DNA of 64,000 bases from Lacibacter luteus (GCF_004118265.1 NZ_SDHW01000009.1:1-64000), one strand, 5' to 3'; positions 1-6,631 are shown, numbered from the stretch's first letter. Notes: generated by a model not told the origin, from the sequence alone. Numbers and translations: made by a program.

Positions 1-29
1 AAAAACAACTAATCTTTTTATCAACTTCA

Positions 30-125
30 GGGGGTCAGTTTGAAATGGCCGCAGGGGGTCACATTGGTCTGGCGAATGGGGGTCACATTAAGCCGGTAGC
101 AGGGGGTCAATTTGAGTGGATTTTC
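30..125. repeat. Four 24-bp direct repeats, probable IS21-family terminus
   Basis: The octamer GGGGGTCA occurs at 30, 54, 78 and 102, an exact 24-bp period, and the positions after it are partly conserved (TTTGA or CATT). IS21-family elements carry several such transposase-binding repeats inside each end, so I read this as the right end of an element whose istA/istB genes lie left of the window. The exact tip and the target duplication cannot be fixed from here. A phage operator array is the alternative. Confidence 0.55.
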
Positions 126-207
126 CATTTTACACCATTGTACAGCCCAACGGCAGCAAAGGCAAAGCAGGCAATTTGTTAGAAGTAATTTTTGTAAGAC
201 ACGCACA

Positions 208-504
208 ATGACAAAAGTTCAAATACACATACACATAACCGAGCATGCGTATGATCGGGCAAAAGAACGCCTCGGCTGGGATCGTAAGGCAACCAACCGC
301 ACCGTAATGAAAGCATACGTTGCAGGCTTGCAGCATAAACGCCTTGCACCAAAACTCAAACGGTATGTTGATGGGTTATTTATGCAAAAAGAACTCTGCA
401 ACAACATTCGCATCTACGGGCAAGTAGTGTTTTTGTTTACCGATAACCGGCTTATTACGCTCTACCAATTACCAAACGAACTAAAACCACTCTTAAAAAA
501 ATGA
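208..504 (+). CDS. Prophage early-region protein, unknown function
   Basis: A 98-residue basic protein with no domain I can name with certainty. I start it at the ATG at 208 (MTKVQIHIHITEHAYDRAKE) because the upstream in-frame extension runs through the repeat-bearing terminus and has low-complexity composition. The C-terminal part (NNIRIYGQVVFLFTDNRLITLYQLP) is predicted to form beta strands and looks like a compact folded domain. It overlaps the next gene by four bases, so the two are probably translated together. It sits in the rightward early block of the Mu-like prophage. Function unknown. Confidence 0.6.
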   Translation: MTKVQIHIHITEHAYDRAKERLGWDRKATNRTVMKAYVAGLQHKRLAPKLKRYVDGLFMQKELCNNIRIYGQVVFLFTDNRLITLYQLPNELKPLLKK

Positions 505-926
505 ACCTCTATTACATATCCTCACCGGCCTTTACCGGCAATGCCGAAGTGCTGTACGATGCAGAAGGTAAACTCATCCGCATCGATCTCAGCAATACCA
601 ACATGAACCTTAACCAGGTGCAGAAGTTTAAGGAGCGTGTAAGTGCGTTTGAACAATCGCTCAGCGAAAGCTTTAGCGGCACACAGGTAACCATTGTACA
701 AGGCACTTACGAAGTACCGTTCGATACCTTTTGGAGCAAGTACGGCAAGAAGATTAACAAAGTGCGTTGCCTGCCAATGTGGGAAAAAATGAACGCTGCC
801 GATAAGGTTGCCGCTGTACAGGGTATTGATCCGTACAATACATTTTTAGCTACACAGCCGGGCCGTAAAAAACTCGATCCTGAAAACTACCTGAAGCTGA
901 GAGCTTGGGAGAATCAATGGCAATAA
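501..926 (+). CDS. Prophage early protein, replication-protein-like C-terminus
   Basis: A 141-residue protein starting at an ATG that overlaps the preceding stop. The N-terminal half (about 1-60) is beta-strand-like followed by an amphipathic helix. The C-terminal half starts with VPFDTFWSKYGKKINK and continues with a W-x-K-M-x-x-x-D-K-x-x-A pattern. That resembles the FW-x-x-YPKK motif in C-terminal domains of phage replication or helicase-loader proteins. This match is a motif impression, not a proven homology. It probably belongs to the early operon with 208-504. Confidence 0.6.
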   Translation: MNLYYISSPAFTGNAEVLYDAEGKLIRIDLSNTNMNLNQVQKFKERVSAFEQSLSESFSGTQVTIVQGTYEVPFDTFWSKYGKKINKVRCLPMWEKMNAADKVAAVQGIDPYNTFLATQPGRKKLDPENYLKLRAWENQWQ

Positions 927-938
927 AAAATATACAGC

Positions 939-1199
939 ATGAAACTATATACAACAGTAAAGCTGCCTTCAGGTATTCTGGTTACAATTTACGAACCAAA
1001 CGGCCCTGTATTCTTTATGGTAATGACAGAGTCGAAAGGTGACCTTGGTTTGTTTATGAAATCGCTGATCAAAAATATTGTTCGCTTCGAAGGGCAACAA
1101 TATTCCTATGAACAAATCGAACAGCTTTCTTTTTCTGACTTGAATTATCTGGTTCAAGTGATTAATCCACTTATAGAAGCAAGCATGGACGATAAATAA
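939..1199 (+). CDS. Small prophage protein, tail-chaperone-like pattern, uncertain
   Basis: An 86-residue acidic protein twelve bases after the preceding gene. Its opening (KLPSGILVTIYEPNGPVFF) and the later pattern of a conserved glycine, a leucine-rich stretch and SFSDLNYLVQVI resemble small phage tail assembly chaperones, which open with LPSG and end in a helix around a conserved D-x-x-x-L. That class normally sits next to the tail tube, and this window already has a better candidate at 16466. The similarity may therefore be superficial. Function unknown. Confidence 0.55.
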   Translation: MKLYTTVKLPSGILVTIYEPNGPVFFMVMTESKGDLGLFMKSLIKNIVRFEGQQYSYEQIEQLSFSDLNYLVQVINPLIEASMDDK

Positions 1200-1222
1200 T
1201 TATTCATCAAAAAATACAAACA

Positions 1223-1354
1223 TGAAACGGTGCGGCTTGGCGGTCGGGCGGTATTTGAAAAACCGCAGATGAACAACCGATGCAGCCGATAGTAGCACAA
1301 TGACGAGGATATGCACTTGTCCCCCGACTGCTGCCAAACCGTTTGTTGTAGGCA
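1223..1354. repeat. attC-like imperfect palindrome (site a)
   Basis: A gene-free stretch with arms that pair imperfectly: AAACGGT near 1224 pairs with ACCGTTT near 1338-1344, and TTGGCGGTCGGG pairs with CCCGACTGCTGCCAA. Its right tip is TTGTAGGCA (1346-1354), the exact reverse complement of the left tip of the next such element (TGCCTACAA, 1686-1694). This is how integron cassette recombination sites behave, where the bases that begin a cassette pair with those in its own attC. The core is not a perfect GTTRRRY. Confidence 0.5.
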
Positions 1355-1391
1355 GTACGGGTATAAAAAGTAAACTTTTAAAATTATAAAT

Positions 1392-1682
1392 ATGAATAGC
1401 AGAACAGAATTTGAAATTACAGGCTACATAGAGCTTATCTATGATGAAAACTCAACTGAGTTTAAAGAAGCGTTGGAAGGGTATAAAAAATGTATTGACA
1501 AAACAGGCACTAAGGAAGATATGCTAAAGCATACTGCATTTTACGTTACCCGTTTCGGAACAGATGGAATGGTTGAAGGTGTTGGCTATGTCGGCTATAA
1601 TGGTCGTAAACCAACAGAAGAACCGTATTCAGGAATAATGGTCAGTGAAGATTACGATGAGTTTGAATTTAATGAAAGGTAG
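1392..1682 (+). CDS. Cassette-borne small acidic protein, unknown
   Basis: A 96-residue acidic protein that I do not recognise. It has no signal peptide or membrane segment. An N-terminal strand-rich part (FEITGYIELIYDEN) is followed by a lysine-rich helical middle and an acidic tail (EDYDEFEFNE). It fills nearly all the space between two attC-like palindromes (1223-1354 and 1686-1823), as a promoterless cassette gene would. The AT-rich composition differs from the surrounding phage genes, which fits recent acquisition. Small single-gene cassettes often encode antitoxins, toxins or defence factors, but nothing in the sequence shows that here. Confidence 0.6.
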   Translation: MNSRTEFEITGYIELIYDENSTEFKEALEGYKKCIDKTGTKEDMLKHTAFYVTRFGTDGMVEGVGYVGYNGRKPTEEPYSGIMVSEDYDEFEFNER

Positions 1683-1685
1683 TAT

Positions 1686-1823
1686 TGCCTACAACGGATT
1701 AGGGCTTTGTGCTGTTTGGGATTTCAAGGCACAAAAGTTCAGTTTAGCACAAATGTTTAATAGAAATCCCAATGTTCAATTTAGTACATCAGCCCAAATA
1801 GAACAAAACCCCTGTTATGGGCA
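1686..1823. repeat. attC-like imperfect palindrome (site b)
   Basis: A 138-nt element between two genes. The left tip TGCCTACAAC and the right tip GTTATGGGCA are near-complementary. Inside, GGGCT, a GT-x-CT block and TTGGGATTTC on the left pair in order with their complements on the right (perfect octamer GGGATTTC/GAAATCCC), so a long bulged hairpin forms. The right tip TGTTATGGGCA (1813-1823) is the exact reverse complement of TGCCCATAACA at 2374-2384, the end of the following module. Confidence 0.55.
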
Positions 1824-1851
1824 GTTGCGGTTTAATAACGAGAAAGTAAAA

Positions 1852-2382
1852 ATGGATATACAAACTACATTTTGGGAGAAGCCCGTTTTAGAAGCAGACA
1901 TAGTTTATACACCGAACTATGTTAGTGAACACATTGTGCGTTGGCTAAACCCAAAAGGGAAATGCTTAGACCCTTGCAAAGGCGATGGAGCTTTTTTTAA
2001 TTATTTGCCTGAAGGAAAAGACTATTGTGAAATACGAGAAGGCAAAGACTTTTTTTTATATGAAGGCAAAGTAGATTGGGTAATTGGAAACCCACCCTAC
2101 AGCATATTTGAGGACTTCTTAAAAAAAGGCTTTGAGATTGCTGACAATGTAAGCTACTTAGTGCCTACAAACAAAATATTTCAAAGGCAAATAATTATGG
2201 AAATGATTAACAAATACGGAGGGATAAAAAGCATAATCATTTACGGAAGCGGTCAATTAATAGATTTCCCTTTTGGGTTTTCGGTTGGCAACTTCCATTT
2301 TGAAAGAGGATATAAGGGCGAAACCAAAGTGTTAATGGGGATGAAGTCCATTTTTAGCACGTCAGGTAGCAATTGCCCATAA
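1852..2382 (+). CDS. DNA adenine N6-methyltransferase, cassette-borne
   Basis: A 176-residue protein starting at MDIQTTFW. It carries the two hallmarks of an AdoMet-dependent N6-adenine methyltransferase: the binding motif LDPCKGDGAFF (about residues 46-56) and the catalytic NPPY motif in WVIGNPPYS (about residues 83-91), followed by FLVPTNK-like LVPTNKIF. Motif order matches small phage or cassette methyltransferases. No target-recognition domain or partner endonuclease is visible, so it is an orphan, perhaps protecting phage DNA. The in-frame extension upstream to 1645 runs through the palindrome at 1686-1823 and is not coding. The stop codon lies inside the next attC-like tip. Confidence 0.8.
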   Translation: MDIQTTFWEKPVLEADIVYTPNYVSEHIVRWLNPKGKCLDPCKGDGAFFNYLPEGKDYCEIREGKDFFLYEGKVDWVIGNPPYSIFEDFLKKGFEIADNVSYLVPTNKIFQRQIIMEMINKYGGIKSIIIYGSGQLIDFPFGFSVGNFHFERGYKGETKVLMGMKSIFSTSGSNCP

Positions 2383-2399
2383 CACAGTATTATGCGTCA
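2374..2399. repeat. Shortened attC-like site (site c)
   Basis: TGCCCATAACA (2374-2384) is followed after a few bases by TATTATGCGTCA, whose complement starts TGACGCATAA, so the two tips can pair as a very short hairpin. The left tip exactly complements the right tip of site b. Unlike sites a and b it lacks long arms, as if they had been deleted. It marks the end of the cassette-like insertion. Confidence 0.4.
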
Positions 2400-2418
2400 T
2401 TCAATAAATTGAACAATC

Positions 2419-2640
2419 ATGTTAGTCAATAAGATATGCGAACATTTGAGCCTTCGAATTGAAAATGGCGAGCTGTCAAATACCGACATGGTGCAAATTA
2501 TTGAACACATCGGTGCTTACCTCAATATTGCGACTGTTCCCAACTATGCGAAACAGAATAATATGAGTTATAACGGAGTGAAAAAGTACAGGCATGTAAA
2601 GAAAATATTCAATGTAAAATTTGTAATTGATAATGAGTAA
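2419..2640 (+). CDS. Small prophage protein, HTH-like segment
   Basis: A 73-residue protein with a helical N-terminal half and a segment VPNYAKQNNMSYNGVKKYRH that looks like a helix-turn-helix (helix, NNMS turn, recognition helix with basic residues). It may bind DNA. The stop overlaps the next start by eight bases, so the two genes are coupled. It lies just right of the cassette insertion and returns to the codon and base style of the early phage block. No named family is assigned. Confidence 0.6.
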   Translation: MLVNKICEHLSLRIENGELSNTDMVQIIEHIGAYLNIATVPNYAKQNNMSYNGVKKYRHVKKIFNVKFVIDNE

Positions 2641-3070
2641 CATCACCCGCAACCAGCTTGCAGCCTTTTATGCACTGCTTACCGAGCATGGTTTAAGAGA
2701 CGATAAAGAAGACATTGTGCGCAACATAACCAACAACCGCACATGCAGTGCCAGCCAGTTAACATTTAAAGAAGCACAGGATTGGATAAAAGCGATGAAT
2801 GAACAGAAGAAACCGAAGGAAGATCCACGGCAGCGGATGGTGAAGCACATTATAGCAATGGCCACCGAAATTGGCTTTGTAAAATGGGTGCAAAAAGTAG
2901 GTGCCGATGGTAAACTTAAAATGGTGCGAGATTATACCGACCTGCATGCATGGATACTTAAATACGGCTACCTGCATAAAAAGCTAAACGACTATACCTA
3001 CGAAGAGCTGCCAACCCTTGTAACCGCTTTTAAAAATGTATATCTTTCAAAACTTAATGCGCAGAAATAA
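2633..3070 (+). CDS. GemA/gp16-like prophage regulatory protein
   Basis: A 145-residue helical protein starting at MSNITRNQLAAFY; a start six bases upstream is also possible. An N-terminal helical pair, a middle stretch of conserved KHIIAMATEIGF and a C-terminal block (WILKYGYLHKKLNDYTYEELPTLV, quoted in parts: KYGYLHKKLN, YTYEELP) fit the Mu gp16/GemA-type proteins of Bacteroidota prophages. In Mu, GemA modulates host gene expression. The assignment is by layout and motif and is moderately sure. It overlaps both its neighbours, consistent with one early operon. Confidence 0.6.
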   Translation: MSNITRNQLAAFYALLTEHGLRDDKEDIVRNITNNRTCSASQLTFKEAQDWIKAMNEQKKPKEDPRQRMVKHIIAMATEIGFVKWVQKVGADGKLKMVRDYTDLHAWILKYGYLHKKLNDYTYEELPTLVTAFKNVYLSKLNAQK

Positions 3071-3170
3071 CTACCATAAAGAAAACGCAATGATGGGCTT
3101 GGTAATAGTCATTATCATTCTAATTTTCTACGGCCTAAAGTACCTGTACACCCTTTTTTTAAATAAATAA
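3057..3170 (+). CDS. 37-aa single-span membrane microprotein
   Basis: A 37-residue reading frame starts inside the end of the preceding gene: a basic N-terminus (MRRNNYHKENAMMG) and one strong membrane span (LVIVIIILIFYGLKYLYTLF), ending LNK. A shorter version could start at the tandem ATG codons at 3090. The tight placement between two phage genes and the clean amphiphilic pattern favour a real gene, but size alone makes this uncertain. Function unknown; small membrane proteins of this kind in phages may act in lysis or exclusion. Confidence 0.4.
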   Translation: MRRNNYHKENAMMGLVIVIIILIFYGLKYLYTLFLNK

Positions 3171-3182
3171 TAAAAATCAAAA

Positions 3183-3512
3183 ATGAAAAAGATCACCATG
3201 TTATTCCTGTTGCCAATTTTAATGGCTTGTGGCAATCAAAAGAAAGACTTTACCAAAGTAACTGAAGGAATGACAACAGATGAAGTTGTTAAAGTAGTTG
3301 GAGAACCTGAGCAAAAGCAAAATATTGTCTTCGGCGATATTTGGATGTATGAAACACATGTTGTTTCATTTGTTGCTGGAAAAGTTATGGCTGTAAGAGA
3401 TAAAGCTGAATTTCAGAAAGATGCTGTTGAGGCTTTTGAAGGACTAAAAGAAAGCAATGACCAGATGAAAGAAGGCAAACGTAAATGGGATAGTATTCAA
3501 AATGGACAATAA
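3183..3512 (+). CDS. BamE/SmpA-like lipoprotein carried by the prophage
   Basis: A 109-residue predicted lipoprotein. The signal peptide MKKITMLFLLPILMACG ends in the lipobox LMAC with Cys16 as the acylated residue. The mature part has TKVTEGMTTDEVVKVVGEP, the signature of the SmpA/OmlA (BamE-like) fold, then strands including DIWMYETHVVSFVAGKV, and a charged helical tail from about residue 75. It has its own terminator directly after it, so it is an autonomous unit in the early block, as phage-carried host-modifying genes often are. Its role at the outer membrane is inferred; exclusion of other phages is one possibility. Confidence 0.65.
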   Translation: MKKITMLFLLPILMACGNQKKDFTKVTEGMTTDEVVKVVGEPEQKQNIVFGDIWMYETHVVSFVAGKVMAVRDKAEFQKDAVEAFEGLKESNDQMKEGKRKWDSIQNGQ

Positions 3513-3521
3513 GAAACTCCC

Positions 3522-3547
3522 GCCCCGGCACATCGCCGGGGCTTTTT
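3522..3547 (+). terminator. Intrinsic terminator after the lipoprotein gene
   Basis: GCCCCGG (3522-3528) pairs with CCGGGGC (3536-3542) around a seven-base loop and is followed by five T residues. It closes the rightward early transcript after the BamE-like lipoprotein. Confidence 0.8.
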
Positions 3548-3585
3548 CATGTCAAATATTTTGGCTTTTTTATTAATTTGCAGTC

Positions 3586-3909
3586 ATGCGGGGTTCACAA
3601 TCTCTTTTTGCTGACATCGTTTTTAACGATACCCTTCCTCCAAAAGAGAGGAAAGGCCGTAACAATACGTTGCAGGTAAAACGTAACGAATGCCTTATTG
3701 ATCGGTACTTCTTCTACGCCAAACTAATTGGCTACAATTACCCCAAAGTGCTTGAAATGCTCGAAAGTGAATTTTTTCTTTGCATCAGCACCATTCCGCA
3801 GATCATGGAAAAGCCCGACAATCAACTGTACCTGCGCCGCCTTAAAATGGAACAACCTACCAAGCAACATTTTGAAAAAAAATGGCCGCATATTAAGTGG
3901 GCTGCTTAA
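3586..3909 (+). CDS. Prophage protein with conserved RYFFYAKL region, unknown
   Basis: A 107-residue protein. Residues 30-70 contain KRNECLIDRYFFYAKLIGYN and then LESEFFLCISTIPQIM, a pattern I associate with a conserved small family in Bacteroidota transposable phages, where a helix bearing R-Y-x-x-Y precedes an HTH-like unit ending in a recognition helix (STIPQIM). A DNA-binding role is plausible but unproven. It begins just after a terminator and a T-rich stretch with a near-consensus TTAATTTG, so it probably has its own promoter. Confidence 0.55.
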   Translation: MRGSQSLFADIVFNDTLPPKERKGRNNTLQVKRNECLIDRYFFYAKLIGYNYPKVLEMLESEFFLCISTIPQIMEKPDNQLYLRRLKMEQPTKQHFEKKWPHIKWAA

Positions 3910-3918
3910 TTTTAACCA

Positions 3919-4167
3919 ATGAGTAATCCAGGAACAAGAGAGTGGCATGCAGCAATAATAAGCTTTAAGCATAAAGGGGAAACTGTTGTGCATGAGCCAA
4001 AACCATTTACTATGGAAGACTTAGTAACTGCAAAAAAGCGTTTTGAAAAACAAGCAATTCCCCAAAAGTCATTTCCTACAATTTATTCCGCAGCTCGTTT
4101 ATACCCTTCTTGTCTTCAAAATATTCGAAGGGCAATGCGTGTAATGTATCGATTAAAGAATCGTTAA
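3919..4167 (+). CDS. Small basic prophage protein, unknown
   Basis: An 82-residue basic protein (MSNPGTREWHAAIISFKHKG) with no signal peptide or membrane span. I recognise no family. It follows the preceding gene by nine bases and is the last rightward gene of the early block; its final four bases overlap the end of the convergent tail gene on the other strand. No terminator separates the two converging units, so antisense read-through may occur here. Confidence 0.5.
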   Translation: MSNPGTREWHAAIISFKHKGETVVHEPKPFTMEDLVTAKKRFEKQAIPQKSFPTIYSAARLYPSCLQNIRRAMRVMYRLKNR

Positions 4168-4694
4168 TCGATATCAATCTCCGCATCCAGCTCCATCGGT
4201 ACTTGCAGTTTGTAACTTTCTTTCATTGCACTATCATCGTCGTACCTTGTTGCAAACAGCAGCACCCGCACACGAAAGCTGTCTTCTTCACGCCGCTCTT
4301 TTACTTTGCGTATTCTTGTTAACGGGCTGCAAAGTCCATCAGCATCCCAGCCTTGTAATGCTTTGTACACTTTCTGCTCCAGCTCCCAATAGTAATTGCC
4401 TTTGGCACGTACCGCTGCCGGTTGCAGGTTACTCGTATTGCTGAAGGGGTTAAAGCCAATACGGATCATTACAACAGTGTTTGCTTCCTGCACCAATTGC
4501 AGCTGATCGGTAAAGTTGGTGTCATCAATATCAATCAATGCACAGGGCCATGCAACCGGCGGACTTATTTCATAGTTCTCCAGTTGCCCTAAATCCCAAT
4601 TGAGGTATTGCAGCTCCGGTACCTGTTCTTTCAGGTAAGCAACCAGGCGTTCAAAAAACGTTGCTTCAAAACTTAAAAATTCCTGCTCTGCCAT
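4164..4694 (-). CDS. Tail completion or terminator-like protein
   Basis: A 176-residue protein at the end of the leftward head-tail block. It has an N-terminal helix (FFERLVAYLKEQVPELQYLNWDLGQL), strands containing PCALIDIDD and VVMIRIGF, and a C-terminal strand pair. This order, size and position directly after the gpG-like gene fit the Mu gp37 or tail-terminator class that caps the tail at the head junction. Identification rests on gene order more than on motifs. It overlaps the start side of its upstream neighbour by one base, so the genes are translationally coupled. Confidence 0.55.
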   Translation of the reverse strand: MAEQEFLSFEATFFERLVAYLKEQVPELQYLNWDLGQLENYEISPPVAWPCALIDIDDTNFTDQLQLVQEANTVVMIRIGFNPFSNTSNLQPAAVRAKGNYYWELEQKVYKALQGWDADGLCSPLTRIRKVKERREEDSFRVRVLLFATRYDDDSAMKESYKLQVPMELDAEIDID

Positions 4695-5254
4695 TATTGA
4701 AAAATTTTGTTGAGTGATCGTGTTATTTCTCTTTGCAATGCATTTGCCAGCACAGGGCTGTCCTGCATGCTCTCCGGCATAAACTTGCGTTTAGGTATGT
4801 TCATTTTCCGGGTATGCTCTTTTACTGTGCTAATGCCCTTTACAACGCTCACCGTCTTCATCCGTTCTTTTCTTGTTTTAACACTAAACCTGCCGGTGCC
4901 TTGTTTTTCTTTGCCCATAATGCGCCGCTGGTGTTGTTTTACCTTTACGGTGCCACTGAAACCACGGTTATGCACGGCCATATACAGTACATCGTTATAC
5001 ACCCTCGTTTGCGCCACACCTGTAGTAAAACTGGTGCCACGCCGCCCACGGCCCGTTTTAACCAATACGGTGCCCTTCCTTGCGTTCTTTTTCCAGCGTT
5101 GGAATGTTCTGCCTTGCCAGCCTTGCGCCCGGAAATTGCCGTTTACGAAGCGTACAGATATAACACCGGCCCGTTGCGGAAAAACAGCATTTACATAATG
5201 CTTCAGTTCCGTTTGTTTTTTCTTCAGCTCTGTTTGAAATTGTTCCGGTGTCAT
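4694..5254 (-). CDS. Phage virion morphogenesis protein, Mu gpG-like
   Basis: A 186-residue very basic protein. The segment FQRWKKNARKGTVLVKTGRGRRGTSF matches the family core in which a conserved W and a hydrophobic-x-x-TG-x-x-x-x-S stretch are shared by Mu gpG and P2 gpS tail completion proteins. It probably acts in joining tail and head or finishing the tail. The tail of the protein is rich in lysine and arginine. It sits between the MuF-like head protein and the putative tail terminator, the expected order for Mu-like phages. Confidence 0.7.
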   Translation of the reverse strand: MTPEQFQTELKKKQTELKHYVNAVFPQRAGVISVRFVNGNFRAQGWQGRTFQRWKKNARKGTVLVKTGRGRRGTSFTTGVAQTRVYNDVLYMAVHNRGFSGTVKVKQHQRRIMGKEKQGTGRFSVKTRKERMKTVSVVKGISTVKEHTRKMNIPKRKFMPESMQDSPVLANALQREITRSLNKIFQ

Positions 5255-5255
5255 G

Positions 5256-5324
5256 TATCTTTGTGCGGTAACCGGAGGTTCATATAGGCAGGCTAATCAC
5301 CTGTGGCTGTAGTTCCTCCGGTTA
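5256..5324. promoter_or_regulatory. Structured gap with 10-bp stem and rightward TATCTTTG
   Basis: In the gap between the MuF-like and gpG-like genes, TAACCGGAGG (5269-5278) is perfectly complementary to CCTCCGGTTA (5315-5324), with a smaller nested CAGG/CCTG pair in the loop. On the plus strand an exact TATCTTTG (5256-5263) precedes it, so a short antisense RNA beginning here is conceivable. In the leftward mRNA the structure lies between the MuF stop and the gpG start and could affect decay or translation. Confidence 0.4.
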
Positions 5325-6608
5325 TCTGTTTATATACAGTAATTCGCCACGCCTGAACTCTGTGGCTCGTTCTTCAGTAAGCTCGTACATGGTTTGTGCA
5401 GTCATTACACCTTCCTTGTCTTCAACCATCACAAGAATCGGCGCATCGTTGTAATACTTGATGTAATGCCTTGCAATTTTGTTTCCGCTACGTCTTACAC
5501 TCCACAGCTCATCGGGCTTGGTAATGATCTCTGTTAAATTGGCTGCATACATCCATCGTTCTTCATTACTGTTTTTGAGAATGTGTTCTTTGAAGTAAGA
5601 AGTAATTGCTTTGTTGTTGCCCGGTGTTTCAGGACTATCAAAGAGAATATGCACACCTGTTTTATCTTTCAACACAAAGTTGTCGCTGCGTTCAATGTTC
5701 ACCTGGTCTTTCCACCATGCACGGTATTCCTGTTCGCTTGCCATTTCTATACGTGCGGGAAAACTGTTTTGATTGTATTGATGCTTTACACTTGGTAAAC
5801 CGTAATTCTTGGTTGCAGTAAGCTCTTTTGGTGCTGCGTTGAAATAGGGATGATCATTACTTACCACCACTTTATCAATACCTGCATGTTGTTTGAATAA
5901 TGGGTTCCTAACAGCATCTTTTACCATACGACCGGCAGTAGCATCATCGGTAATCTTTGCATCAATGCCCGGTATTAAATGGCAACGGCAGGCCCAATCG
6001 AGCGGAGGCCATATTTGTTTTACATACGGTGCATCAATACGAAATGTTAATCCATCAAGCTCCGCATGTGCCGGACGTACACGATCATCGCCTACAGTAG
6101 TAAACTCTAATACATCAATACCGTTCTTTACAAAGTCATCATACTGTTTACCCATTTGCGCAGCAGCAGTAAATGTTTCATACTCTGTTTTCAACCATGT
6201 TTGGTTGAACTGGATACCGGCATCGAGGCATTTGTTGCGGAAGTCGGTAAAGTCTGCAGCATCGGCCATTAAGCTTCGCATGTGCAGCATTTCAGTATAA
6301 CTTTTAGCCGCACTGAATGCGCTTAAGTTTTGCTGATAATATGCTTTAAGTGTGTTACGTCCATCGGTAATATCAAATGCTTTACCACCTAAACCTTCGT
6401 CAATGGTTTTTAGAATGTCCTTACTGGTTTGCTCAAACAATTCTTTGGGTATAGTGCCGGTCTTTACTTTACGTTCCCACAGATCAGCCGCCAGTTGATC
6501 GAGTATAGCATCGTAAGGCCCACCATTATCTGCTAAGGAAGGAAGCGATATATGACCGCCACAGTTAGGGCATACGCTGCCGTAACTGGCTGTAAGCTGT
6601 TTGTACAC
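5322..6608 (-). CDS. MuF-type head morphogenesis protein with C-terminal toxin-like nuclease domain
   Basis: A 428-residue protein with a GTG start. Residues 1-20 hold a C-x-x-C pair (VCPNCGG). Residues about 95-215 are the SPP1 gp7/Mu gpF minor head domain, with EFTTVGDDRVRPAHAELDG (168-186) and PPLDWACRCHLIPG (201-214). From about 285 a separate domain follows: GVHILFD, NLTEIITKPDELWSVR, KIARHYIKYYN and ILVMVEDKEG, with R, H and T residues placed as in the phage Barnase-EndoU-ColicinE5/D-RelE (PBECR) nuclease group fused to MuF proteins. Such fusions are thought to deliver a nuclease with phage DNA. The head domain is a confident call; the nuclease call is good but rests on pattern recognition. 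Confidence 0.8.
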   Translation of the reverse strand: MYKQLTASYGSVCPNCGGHISLPSLADNGGPYDAILDQLAADLWERKVKTGTIPKELFEQTSKDILKTIDEGLGGKAFDITDGRNTLKAYYQQNLSAFSAAKSYTEMLHMRSLMADAADFTDFRNKCLDAGIQFNQTWLKTEYETFTAAAQMGKQYDDFVKNGIDVLEFTTVGDDRVRPAHAELDGLTFRIDAPYVKQIWPPLDWACRCHLIPGIDAKITDDATAGRMVKDAVRNPLFKQHAGIDKVVVSNDHPYFNAAPKELTATKNYGLPSVKHQYNQNSFPARIEMASEQEYRAWWKDQVNIERSDNFVLKDKTGVHILFDSPETPGNNKAITSYFKEHILKNSNEERWMYAANLTEIITKPDELWSVRRSGNKIARHYIKYYNDAPILVMVEDKEGVMTAQTMYELTEERATEFRRGELLYINR

Positions 6609-6610
6609 AC

Positions 6611-6631
6611 GCCCCGAAAGATCATCGGGGC
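6611..6631 (-). promoter_or_regulatory. Hairpin abutting the MuF start codon
   Basis: GCCCCGA (6611-6617) pairs with TCGGGGC (6625-6631) around a seven-base loop. The hairpin fills the gap between the portal stop and the GTG start of the MuF-toxin gene and has no T-run, so it is better explained as a translational or processing element than as a terminator. Confidence 0.4.

Noticed and set aside
1645-1851. N-terminal extension of the methyltransferase frame
   Set aside because: It crosses the 138-nt palindrome and overlaps the end of the preceding gene; the methyltransferase fold starts at MDIQTTFW.
4707-5287. Long open frames on the plus strand opposite the gpG-like gene
   Set aside because: They mirror the basic, low-complexity gpG coding sequence on the other strand and have cysteine- and phenylalanine-rich compositions typical of shadows.
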